Source of the DNA: Myrica gale
Taxonomy: Eukaryota; Streptophyta; Magnoliopsida; Fagales; Myricaceae
Direction of reading: 5' to 3'
Assembly: GCA_963930655.1 (NCBI GenBank)
Contig: OZ005601.1
Span: 18,034,001 to 18,098,000 of the forward strand
DNA: 64,000 nucleotides
Shown: positions 1-10,029 of the stretch, piece by piece
Layout: every line of letters begins with the position of its first letter
How positions within the stretch are numbered: position 1 is the stretch's first letter
Position numbers and translations under genes: made by a program
The notes under the pieces: model-generated
The model's input: only the letters and a program-made list of their open reading frames with translations
Told to the model about the DNA's origin: nothing
The model's database searches: none

Positions 1-102
1 TTAAGTTATCAATTTTATAAACTAACTAATTTGAGGCTTTTTTTCAACTATATTTTTGTTCAATAACACTTACATAAATCTATCTGCTTAATTTCGTTAT
101 CG
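1..102 (+). repeat. Subrepeat 1 of the ~669-bp unit (reference copy)
   Basis: This is the first of seven related subrepeats in the unit. It opens with 'ttaagttatcaatttt' and closes with 'tctatctgcttaatttcgtt', which align with the opening (taaggtatctaatttt-like) and closing (tctatttgcttcatttcttc-like) motifs of the other subrepeats. It carries the T-run after 'gaggc' whose length (5-7) accounts for most 1-bp length differences between units. Confidence 0.8.
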
Positions 103-202
103 CTAAGGTATGTAATTGTTAAATAAAGTAATTGCGATGATTTTGAATTTAGCTTTTGTCTATATCTTTTCCACTAATCTAATTGCTTCAATTTCTTCAA
201 TG
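103..202 (+). repeat. Subrepeat 2 of the ~669-bp unit (reference copy)
   Basis: It opens with 'ctaaggtatgtaattgtt' and closes with 'tctaattgcttcaatttctt'. It contains the only AATAAA hexamer I located on the + strand of the unit (122-127). The A/B versus C difference 'attgcttcaa' versus 'attgtttcaa' lies near its end. The alignment to subrepeat 3 is clear at both ends and weaker in the middle. Confidence 0.8.
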
Positions 203-301
203 TTAAAGTATCTAATTTTAAACTAAATAATTTGGACAGATTTTCGTTTACATTTTAGTCGATAACTCTTTCATTAATCTATTCGCTTCATTTCTTCATG
301 A
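203..301 (+). repeat. Subrepeat 3 of the ~669-bp unit (reference copy)
   Basis: It opens with 'ttaaagtatctaatttt' and closes with 'tctattcgcttcatttcttc'. It is the copy closest to the inferred ancestral ~100-bp consensus. It holds many type-diagnostic sites: 'taaac' (A/B) versus 'taagc' (C), 'tttcatt' (A) versus 'tgtcatt' (B/C), and 'attcgcttc' / 'atttgcttc' / 'atttgtttc' for A / B / C. Confidence 0.82.
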
Positions 302-369
302 TTAAGGTATCTAACTGTCTTTTGATCTGTTATAAATCCACAAAATTAAGTTCTTCATTTTCTTCAATA
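302..369 (+). repeat. Subrepeat 4, shortened to 68 bp (reference copy)
   Basis: It opens with 'ttaaggtatctaactgt' and ends with 'ttcttcattttcttcaata', so both ends match the ~100-bp subrepeats, but about 32 bp are missing from the middle. Every complete unit in the window has this short form, so the deletion predates amplification of the ~669-bp unit. The A/B and C versions differ most here: 'ctgttataaatccac' versus 'ctgttttaattcaac'. Confidence 0.78.
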
Positions 370-469
370 TTATGCTATACAATTTTTAAACTAATTAATT
401 TGAACTATTTTAATTTATATTTCGGTCCACAACTCCTGCATTAATGTATTTACAACATTTTATTCATCC
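370..469 (+). repeat. Subrepeat 5 of the ~669-bp unit (reference copy)
   Basis: It opens with 'ttatgctatacaattttt' and closes with 'tgtatttacaacattttatt'. It is the strongest discriminator between type A ('gctatacaattttt', 'atttcggtcc', 'actcctgc') and types B/C ('gctatccatttttg', 'attttggtcc', mostly 'actcttgc'). The B/C version is 1 bp longer, which explains why A units are usually 668 bp and B/C units 669 bp. Confidence 0.78.
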
Positions 470-570
470 TCAAGGTTCCTAATTTTCAAAGTGATTAATC
501 GGAACTATTATTTATTGATATCTTGTGGTTTAACTCTTCAATTAATCCATTTGCATCATTATCTTTGACA
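470..570 (+). repeat. Subrepeat 6 of the ~669-bp unit (reference copy)
   Basis: It opens with 'tcaaggttcctaattttcaa' and ends with the segment 'atccatttgcatcattatct', the counterpart of the closing motif. Two common versions exist: 'ttgttgttt' with 'atttccatc' (typical A) and 'ttgtggttt' with 'atttgcatc' (B, C and some A units). The reference copy is an A unit with the second version, so it is already mosaic. Confidence 0.78.
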
Positions 571-670
571 TTAAGGTGTGTTACTTTTAATCTAATTAAT
601 ATGGAGACTTTAGTTTTTATTGTTTGGTCTATTGCTCTTCATTTAATCTATTTGATTCGTTTCTTCAATA
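571..670 (+). repeat. Subrepeat 7 of the ~669-bp unit (reference copy)
   Basis: It opens with 'ttaaggtgtgttactttt' and closes with 'tctatttgattcgtttcttc', then joins directly to subrepeat 1 of the next unit. The variants 'taatctaatt', 'taatccaatt' and 'taattcaatt' in this segment, and 'ttcgattcg' in place of 'ttgattcg', help trace which units were copied together. Confidence 0.8.
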
Positions 671-1341
671 TTAAGTTATCAATTTTATAAACTAACTAAT
701 TTGAGGCTTTTTTTCAACTATTTTTTTGTTCAATAACTCTTACATAAATCTATCTGCTTAATTTCGTTATCGCTAAGGTATGTAATTGTTAAATAAAGTA
801 ATTGCGATGATTTTGAATTTAGCTTTTGTCTATATCTTTTCCACTAATCTAATTGCTTCAATTTCTTCAATGTTAAAGTATCTAATTTTAAACTAAATAA
901 TTTGGACAGATTTTCGTTTACATTTTAGTCGATAACTCTGTCATTAATCTATTTGCTTCATTTCTTCATGATTAAGGTATCTAACTGTCTTTTAATCTGT
1001 TATAAATCCACAAAATTAAGTTCTTCATTTTCTTCAAAATTATGCTATCCATTTTTGAAACTACATAATTTGTAATATTTTTCATTTATATTTTGGTCCA
1101 CAACTCTTGCATTAATGTATTTACAACATTTTATTCATCCTCAAGGTTCCTAATTTTCAAAGTGATTAATCGGAACTATTATTTATTGATATCTTGTGGT
1201 TTAACTCTTCAATTAATCCATTTGCATCATTATCTTTGATATTAAGGTGTGTTACTTTTAATCCAATTAATATGGAGACTTTAGTTTTTATTGTTTGGTC
1301 TATTGCTCTTCATTTAATCTATTTGATTCGTTTCTTCAATA
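671..1341 (+). repeat. Exemplar of satellite type B
   Basis: This 671-bp unit shows the type B pattern: 'attgcttcaa' and 'taaactaaa' as in A, then 'tgtcattaatctatttgc', 'cttttaatctg', 'caaaattatgctatcc', 'attttggtcc', 'actcttgc', 'ttgtggttt', 'atttgcatc' and 'taatccaatt'. Subrepeats 1-4 are mostly A-like and subrepeats 5-7 are essentially identical to type C. The extra 2 bp over the usual 669 come from longer T-runs in subrepeat 1. Confidence 0.85.
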
Positions 1342-2010
1342 TTAAGTTATCAATTTTATAAACTAACTAATTTGAGGCTTTTTTCAACTATATTTTGTTC
1401 AATAACTCTTACATAAATCTATCTGCTTAATTTCGTTATCGCTAAGGTATGTAATTGTTAAATAAAGTAATTGCGATGATTTTGAATTTAGCTTTTGTCT
1501 ATATCTTTTCCACTAATCTAATTGCTTCAATTTCTTCAATGTTAAAGTATCTAATTTTAAACTAAATAATTTGGACAGATTTTCGTTTACATTTTAGTCG
1601 ATAACTCTGTCATTAATCTTTTTGCTTCATTTCTTCATGATTAAGGTATCTAACTGTCTTTTAATCTGTTATAAATCCACAAAATTAAGTTCTTCATTTT
1701 CTTCAAAATTATGCTATCCATTTTTGAAACTACATAATTTGTAATATTTTTCATTTATATTTTGGTCCACAACTCTTGCATTAATGTATTTACAACATTT
1801 TATTCATCCTCAAGGTTCCTAATTTTCAAAGTGATTAATCGGAACTATTATTTATTGATATCTTGTGGTTTAACTCTTCAATTAATCCATTTGCATCATT
1901 ATCTTTGATATTAAGGTGTGTTACTTTTAATCCAATTAATATGGAGACTTTAGTTTTTATTGTTTGGTCTATTGCTCTTCATTTAATCTATTTGATTCGT
2001 TTCTTCAATA

Positions 2011-2678
2011 TTAAGTTATCAATTTTATAAACTAACTAATTTGAGGCTTTTTTCAACTATATTTTGTTCAATAACTCTTACATAAATCTATCTGCTTAAT
2101 TTCGTTATCGCTAAGGTATGTAATTGTTAAATAAAGTAATTGCGATGATTTTGAATTTAGCTTTTGTCTATATCTTTTCCACTAATCTAATTGCTTCAAT
2201 TTCTTCAATGTTAAAGTATCTAATTTTAAACTAAATAATTTGGACAGATTTTCGTTTACATTTTAGTCGATAACTCTTTCATTAATCTATTCGCTTCATT
2301 TCTTCATGATTAAGGTATCTAACTGTCTTTTGATCTGTTATAAATCCACAAAATTAAGTTCTTCATTTTCTTCAATATTATGCTATACAATTTTTAAACT
2401 AATTAATTTGAACTATTTTAATTTATATTTCGGTCCACAACTCCTGCATTAATGTATTTACAACATTTTATTCATCCTCAATGTTCCTAATTTTCAAAGT
2501 GATTAATCGGAACTATTATTTATTGATATCTTGTTGTTTAACTCTTCAATTAATCTATTTCCATCATTATCTTTGACATTAAGGTGTGTTACTTTTAATC
2601 TAATTAATATGGAGACTTTAGTTTTTATTGTTTGGTCTATTGCTCTTCATTTAATCTATTTGATTCGTTTCTTCAATA
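2011..2678 (+). repeat. Exemplar of satellite type A
   Basis: This 668-bp unit shows the full type A pattern: 'attgcttcaa', 'taaactaaa', 'tttcattaatctattcgc', 'cttttgatctg', 'caatattatgctatacaa', 'atttcggtcc', 'actcctgc', 'ttgttgttt', 'ctatttccatc' and 'taatctaatt'. It also carries 'caatgttcc', a private variant shared with the fourth unit of the 2673-bp higher-order repeat (4684, 7357, 9362). A versus C is roughly 25 substitutions plus one indel by eye, about 4%. Confidence 0.85.
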
Positions 2679-3347
2679 TTAAGTTATCAATTTTATAAAC
2701 TAACTAATTTGAGGCTTTTTTCAACTATATTTTGTTCAATAACTCTTACATAAATCTATCTGCTTAATTTCGTTATCGCTAAGGTATGTAATTGTTAAAT
2801 AAAGTAATTGCGATGATTTTGAATTTAGCTTTTGTCTATATCTTTTCCACTAATCTAATTGTTTCAATTTCTTCAATGTTAAAGTATCTAATTTTAAGCT
2901 AAATAATTTGGACAGATTTTCGTTTACATTTTAGTCGATAACTCTGTCATTAATCTATTTGTTTCATTTCTTCATGATTAAGGTATCTAACTGTCATTTG
3001 ATCTGTTTTAATTCAACAAAACTAAATGCTTCATTTTCTTCAATATTATGCTATCCATTTTTGAAACTACATAATTTGTAATATTTTTCATTTATATTTT
3101 GGTCCACAACTCCTGCATTAATGTATTTACAACATTTTATTCATCCTCAAGGTTCCTAATTTTCAAAGTGATTAATCGGAACTATTATTTATTGATATCT
3201 TGTGGTTTAACTCTTCAATTAATCCATTTGCATCATTATCTTTGACATTAAGGTGTGTTACTTTTAATCTAATTAATATGGAGACTTTAGTTTTTATTGT
3301 TTGGTCTATTGCTCTTCATTTAATCTATTTGATTCGTTTCTTCAATA
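2679..3347 (+). repeat. Exemplar of satellite type C
   Basis: This 669-bp unit shows the type C pattern: 'attgtttcaa', 'taagctaaa', 'tgtcattaatctatttgttt', 'gtcatttgatctgtttt', 'aattcaacaaaactaaatgc', 'caatattatgctatcc', 'attttggtcc', 'ttgtggttt', 'atttgcatc' and 'taatctaatt'. It has 'actcctgc', unlike later C units, which have 'actcttgc'. It is the first unit of the 4-unit higher-order repeat. Confidence 0.85.
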
Positions 3348-5351
3348 TTAAGTTATCAATTTTATAAACTAACTAATTTGAGGCTTTTTTCAACTATATT
3401 TTGTTCAATAACTCTTACATAAATCTATCTGCTTAATTTCGTTATCGCTAAGGTATGTAATTGTTAAATAAAGTAATTGCGATGATTTTGAATTTAGCTT
3501 TTGTCTATATCTTTTCCACTAATCTAATTGCTTCAATTTCTTCAATGTTAAAGTATCTAATTTTAAACTAAATAATTTGGACAGATTTTCGTTTACATTT
3601 TAGTCGATAACTCTTTCATTAATCTATTCGCTTCATTTCTTCATGATTAAGGTATCTAACTGTCTTTTGATCTGTTATAAATCCACAAAATTAAGTTCTT
3701 CATTTTCTTCAATATTATGCTATACAATTTTTAAACTAATTAATTTGAACTATTTTAATTTATATTTCGGTCCACAACTCCTGCATTAATGTATTTACAA
3801 CATTTTATTCATCCTCAAGGTTCCTAATTTTCAAAGTGATTAATCGGAACTATTATTTATTGATATCTTGTGGTTTAACTCTTCAATTAATCCATTTGCA
3901 TCATTATCTTTGACATTAAGGTGTGTTACTTTTAATCTAATTAATATGGAGACTTTAGTTTTTATTGTTTGGTCTATTGCTCTTCATTTAATCAATTTGA
4001 TTCGTTTCTTCAATATTAAGTTATCAATTTTATAAACTAACTAATTTGAGGCTTTTTTCAACTATATTTTGTTCAATAACTCTTACATAAATCTATCTGC
4101 TTAATTTCGTTATCGCTAAGGTATGTAATTGTTAAATAAAGTAATTGCGATGATTTTGAATTTAGCTTTTGTCTATATCTTTTCCACTAATCTAATTGCT
4201 TCAATTTCTTCAATGTTAAAGTATCTAATTTTAAACTAAATAATTTGGACATATTTTCGTTTACATTTTAGTCGATAACTCTTTCATTAATCTATTCGCT
4301 TCATTTCTTCATGATTAAGGTATCTAACTGTCTTTTGATCTGTTATAAATCCACAAAATTAAGTTCTTCATTTTCTTCAATATTATGCTATACAATTTTT
4401 AAACTAATTAATTTGAACTATTTTAATTTATATTTCGGTCCACAACTCCTGCATTAATGTATTTACAACATTTTATTCATCCTCAAGGTTCCTAATTTTC
4501 AAAGTGATTAATCGGAACTATTATTTATTGATATCTTGTGGTTTAACTCTTCAATTAATCCATTTGCATCATTATCTTTGATATTAAGGTGTGTTACTTT
4601 TAATCCAATTAATATGGAGACTTTAGTTTTTATTGTTTGGTCTATTGCTCTTCATTTAATCTATTTGATTCGTTTCTTCAATATTAAGTTATCAATTTTA
4701 TAAACTAACTAATTTGAGGCTTTTTTCAACTATATTTTGTTCAATAACTCTTACATAAATCTATCTGCTTAATTTCGTTATCGCTAAGGTATGTAATTGT
4801 TAAATAAAGTAATTGCGATGATTTTGAATTTAGCTTTTGTCTATATCTTTTCCACTAATCTAATTGCTTCAATTTCTTCAATGTTAAAGTATCTAATTTT
4901 AAACTAAATAATTTGGACAGATTTTCGTTTACATTTTAGTCGATAACTCTTTCATTAATCTATTCGCTTCATTTCTTCGTGATTAAGGTATCTAACTGTC
5001 TTTTGATCTGTTATAAATCCACAAAATTAAGTTCTTCATTTTCTTCAATATTATGCTATACAATTTTTAAACTAATTAATTTGAACTATTTTAATTTATA
5101 TTTCGGTCCACAACTCCTGCATTAATGTATTTACAACATTTTATTCATCCTCAATGTTCCTAATTTTCAAAGTGATTAATCGGAACTATTATTTATTGAT
5201 ATCTTGTTGTTTAACTCTTCAATTAATCTATTTCCATCATTATCTTTGACATTAAGGTGTGTTACTTTTAATCTAATTAATATGGAGACTTTAGTTTTTA
5301 TTGTTTGGTCTATTGCTCTTCATTTAATCTATTTGATTCGTTTCTTCAATA
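2679..5351 (+). repeat. 4-unit higher-order repeat, copy 1 (2673 bp)
   Basis: Units start at 2679 (C), 3348 (A with 'ttgtgg' tail and 'aatcaatttg'), 4016 (A with 'gacatattttcg' and 'gatattaagg') and 4684 (A with 'tcgtgattaagg' and 'caatgttcc'). The same four private variants recur in the same order 2673 bp later. The within-HOR units differ from each other far more than corresponding units of the two copies do. Confidence 0.92.
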
Positions 5352-8024
5352 TTAAGTTATCAATTTTATAAACTAACTAATTTGAGGCTTTTTTCAACTA
5401 TATTTTGTTCAATAACTCTTACATAAATCTATCTGCTTAATTTCGTTATCGCTAAGGTATGTAATTGTTAAATAAAGTAATTGCGATGATTTTGAATTTA
5501 GCTTTTGTCTATATCTTTTCCACTAATCTAATTGTTTCAATTTCTTCAATGTTAAAGTATCTAATTTTAAGCTAAATAATTTGGACAGATTTTCGTTTAC
5601 ATTTTAGTCGATAACTCTGTCATTAATCTATTTGTTTCATTTCTTCATGATTAAGGTATCTAACTGTCATTTGATCTGTTTTAATTCAACAAAACTAAAT
5701 GCTTCATTTTCTTCAATATTATGCTATCCATTTTTGAAACTACATAATTTGTAATATTTTTCATTTATATTTTGGTCCACAACTCCTGCATTAATGTATT
5801 TACAACATTTTATTCATCCTCAAGGTTCCTAATTTTCAAAGTGATTAATCGGAACTATTATTTATTGATATCTTGTGGTTTAACTCTTCAATTAATCCAT
5901 TTGCATCATTATCTTTGACATTAAGGTGTGTTACTTTTAATCTAATTAATATGGAGACTTTAGTTTTTATTGTTTGGTCTATTGCTCTTCATTTAATCTA
6001 TTTGATTCGTTTCTTCAATATTAAGTTATCAATTTTATAAACTAACTAATTTGAGGCTTTTTTCAACTATATTTTGTTCAATAACTCTTACATAAATCTA
6101 TCTGCTTAATTTCGTTATCGCTAAGGTATGTAATTGTTAAATAAAGTAATTGCGATGATTTTGAATTTAGCTTTTGTCTATATCTTTTCCACTAATCTAA
6201 TTGCTTCAATTTCTTCAATGTTAAAGTATCTAATTTTAAACTAAATAATTTGGACAGATTTTCGTTTACATTTTAGTCGATAACTCTTTCATTAATCTAT
6301 TCGCTTCATTTCTTCATGATTAAGGTATCTAACTGTCTTTTGATCTGTTATAAATCCACAAAATTAAGTTCTTCATTTTCTTCAATATTATGCTATACAA
6401 TTTTTAAACTAATTAATTTGAACTATTTTAATTTATATTTCGGTCCACAACTCCTGCATTAATGTATTTACAACATTTTATTCATCCTCAAGGTTCCTAA
6501 TTTTCAAAGTGATTAATCGGAACTATTATTTATTGATATCTTGTGGTTTAACTCTTCAATTAATCCATTTGCATCATTATCTTTGACATTAAGGTGTGTT
6601 ACTTTTAATCTAATTAATATGGAGACTTTAGTTTTTATTGTTTGGTCTATTGCTCTTCATTTAATCAATTTGATTCGTTTCTTCAATATTAAGTTATCAA
6701 TTTTATAAACTAACTAATTTGAGGCTTTTTTCAACTATATTTTGTTCAATAACTCTTACATAAATCTATCTGCTTAATTTCGTTATCGCTAAGGTATGTA
6801 ATTGTTAAATAAAGTAATTGCGATGATTTTGAATTTAGCTTTTGTCTATATCTTTTCCACTAATCTAATTGCTTCAATTTCTTCAATGTTAAAGTATCTA
6901 ATTTTAAACTAAATAATTTGGACATATTTTCGTTTACATTTTAGTCGATAACTCTTTCATTAATCTATTCGCTTCATTTCTTCATGATTAAGGTATCTAA
7001 CTGTCTTTTGATCTGTTATAAATCCACAAAATTAAGTTCTTCATTTTCTTCAATATTATGCTATACAATTTTTAAACTAATTAATTTGAACTATTTTAAT
7101 TTATATTTCGGTCCACAACTCCTGCATTAATGTATTTACAACATTTTATTCATCCTCAAGGTTCCTAATTTTCAAAGTGATTAATCGGAACTATTATTTA
7201 TTGATATCTTGTGGTTTAACTCTTCAATTAATCCATTTGCATCATTATCTTTGATATTAAGGTGTGTTACTTTTAATCCAATTAATATGGAGACTTTAGT
7301 TTTTATTGTTTGGTCTATTGCTCTTCATTTAATCTATTTGATTCGTTTCTTCAATATTAAGTTATCAATTTTATAAACTAACTAATTTGAGGCTTTTTTC
7401 AACTATATTTTGTTCAATAACTCTTACATAAATCTATCTGCTTAATTTCGTTATCGCTAAGGTATGTAATTGTTAAATAAAGTAATTGCGATGATTTTGA
7501 ATTTAGCTTTTGTCTATATCTTTTCCACTAATCTAATTGCTTCAATTTCTTCAATGTTAAAGTATCTAATTTTAAACTAAATAATTTGGACAGATTTTCG
7601 TTTACATTTTAGTCGATAACTCTTTCATTAATCTATTCGCTTCATTTCTTCGTGATTAAGGTATCTAACTGTCTTTTGATCTGTTATAAATCCACAAAAT
7701 TAAGTTCTTCATTTTCTTCAATATTATGCTATACAATTTTTAAACTAATTAATTTGAACTATTTTAATTTATATTTCGGTCCACAACTCCTGCATTAATG
7801 TATTTACAACATTTTATTCATCCTCAATGTTCCTAATTTTCAAAGTGATTAATCGGAACTATTATTTATTGATATCTTGTTGTTTAACTCTTCAATTAAT
7901 CTATTTCCATCATTATCTTTGACATTAAGGTGTGTTACTTTTAATCTAATTAATATGGAGACTTTAGTTTTTATTGTTTGGTCTATTGCTCTTCATTTAA
8001 TCTATTTGATTCGTTTCTTCAATA
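5352..8024 (+). repeat. 4-unit higher-order repeat, copy 2 (2673 bp)
   Basis: Units start at 5352, 6021, 6689 and 7357 and repeat the C / 'aatcaatttg' / 'gacatattttcg' / 'tcgtgattaagg' order of copy 1. At the diagnostic sites I compared the two copies look identical, so the duplication is recent or recently homogenised. Confidence 0.92.
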
Positions 8025-10029
8025 TTAAGTTATCAATTTTATAAACTAACTAATTTGAGGCTTTTTTCAACTATATTTTGTTCAATAACTCTTACATAAA
8101 TCTATCTGCTTAATTTCGTTATCGCTAAGGTATGTAATTGTTAAATAAAGTAATTGCGATGATTTTGAATTTAGCTTTTGTCTATATCTTTTCCACTAAT
8201 CTAATTGTTTCAATTTCTTCAATGTTAAAGTATCTAATTTTAAGCTAAATAATTTGGACAGATTTTCGTTTACATTTTAGTCGATAACTCTGTCATTAAT
8301 CTATTTGTTTCATTTCTTCATGATTAAGGTATCTAACTGTCATTTGATCTGTTTTAATTCAACAAAACTAAATGCTTCATTTTCTTCAATATTATGCTAT
8401 CCATTTTTGAAACTACATAATTTGTAATATTTTTCATTTATATTTTGGTCCACAACTCTTGCATTAATGTATTTACAACATTTTATTCATCCTCAAGGTT
8501 CCTAATTTTCAAAGTGATTAATCGGAACTATTATTTATTGATATCTTGTGGTTTAACTCTTCAATTAATCCATTTGCATCATTATCTTTGACATTAAGGT
8601 GTGTTACTTTTAATCTAATTAATATGGAGACTTTAGTTTTTATTGTTTGGTCTATTGCTCTTCATTTAATCTATTTGATTCGTTTCTTCAATATTAAGTT
8701 ATCAATTTTATAAACTAACTAATTTGAGGCTTTTTTCAACTATATTTTGTTCAATAACTCTTACATAAATCTATCTGCTTAATTTCGTTATCGCTAAGGT
8801 ATGTAATTGTTAAATAAAGTAATTGCGATGATTTTGAATTTAGCTTTTGTCTATATCTTTTCCACTAATCTAATTGCTTCAATTTCTTCAATGTTAAAGT
8901 ATCTAATTTTAAACTAAATAATTTGGACATATTTTCGTTTACATTTTAGTCGATAACTCTTTCATTAATCTATTCGCTTCATTTCTTCATGATTAAGGTA
9001 TCTAACTGTCTTTTGATCTGTTATAAATCCACAAAATTAAGTTCTTCATTTTCTTCAATATTATGCTATACAATTTTTAAACTAATTAATTTGAACTATT
9101 TTAATTTATATTTCGGTCCACAACTCCTGCATTAATGTATTTACAACATTTTATTCATCCTCAAGGTTCCTAATTTTCAAAGTGATTAATCGGAACTATT
9201 ATTTATTGATATCTTGTGGTTTAACTCTTCAATTAATCCATTTGCATCATTATCTTTGATATTAAGGTGTGTTACTTTTAATCCAATTAATATGGAGACT
9301 TTAGTTTTTATTGTTTGGTCTATTGCTCTTCATTTAATCTATTTGATTCGTTTCTTCAATATTAAGTTATCAATTTTATAAACTAACTAATTTGAGGCTT
9401 TTTTCAACTATATTTTGTTCAATAACTCTTACATAAATCTATCTGCTTAATTTCGTTATCGCTAAGGTATGTAATTGTTAAATAAAGTAATTGCGATGAT
9501 TTTGAATTTAGCTTTTGTCTATATCTTTTCCACTAATCTAATTGCTTCAATTTCTTCAATGTTAAAGTATCTAATTTTAAACTAAATAATTTGGACAGAT
9601 TTTCGTTTACATTTTAGTCGATAACTCTTTCATTAATCTATTCGCTTCATTTCTTCGTGATTAAGGTATCTAACTGTCTTTTGATCTGTTATAAATCCAC
9701 AAAATTAAGTTCTTCATTTTCTTCAATATTATGCTATACAATTTTTAAACTAATTAATTTGAACTATTTTAATTTATATTTCGGTCCACAACTCCTGCAT
9801 TAATGTATTTACAACATTTTATTCATCCTCAATGTTCCTAATTTTCAAAGTGATTAATCGGAACTATTATTTATTGATATCTTGTTGTTTAACTCTTCAA
9901 TTAATCTATTTCCATCATTATCTTTGACATTAAGGTGTGTTACTTTTAATCTAATTAATATGGAGACTTTAGTTTTTATTGTTTGGTCTATTGCTCTTCA
10001 TTTAATCTATTTGATTCGTTTCTTCAATA
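8025..10029 (+). repeat. Partial third copy of the 4-unit higher-order repeat (3 units)
   Basis: Units start at 8025 (C, now with 'actcttgc'), 8694 ('gacatattttcg') and 9362 ('tcgtgattaagg', 'caatgttcc'). The second unit of the HOR (the one with 'aatcaatttg') is absent, which is a clean loss of one unit, as unequal crossing-over between neighbouring units would produce. Confidence 0.88.

Larger units (their letters stand above)
1..2678 (+). repeat. Array block 1: four mixed units (A, B, B, A)
   Basis: Units start at 1, 671, 1342 and 2011. The first is A-like with a 'ttgtgg/gcatc' tail, the second and third are near-identical B units (the third differs at 'aatctttttgc'), and the fourth is canonical A. 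B units here carry 'gatattaagg' instead of the usual 'gacattaagg'; the same variant reappears in units 4016, 6689 and 8694. Confidence 0.9.

Noticed and set aside
1-670. CENP-B box
   Set aside because: I checked the TTCG occurrences in the unit against the TTCGNNNNANNCGGG pattern. None has the CGGG part; the nearest have only TTCG and the A. Absence does not argue against a centromeric role, since most non-mammalian centromeric satellites lack it.
1060-1100. Yeast-type replication origin consensus in B and C units ('atttatatttt')
   Set aside because: The 11-bp WTTTAYRTTTW pattern matches once per B or C unit, but at this base composition a chance match every few units per strand is expected, and tandem amplification multiplies a single chance match. 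No accessory elements can be recognised.
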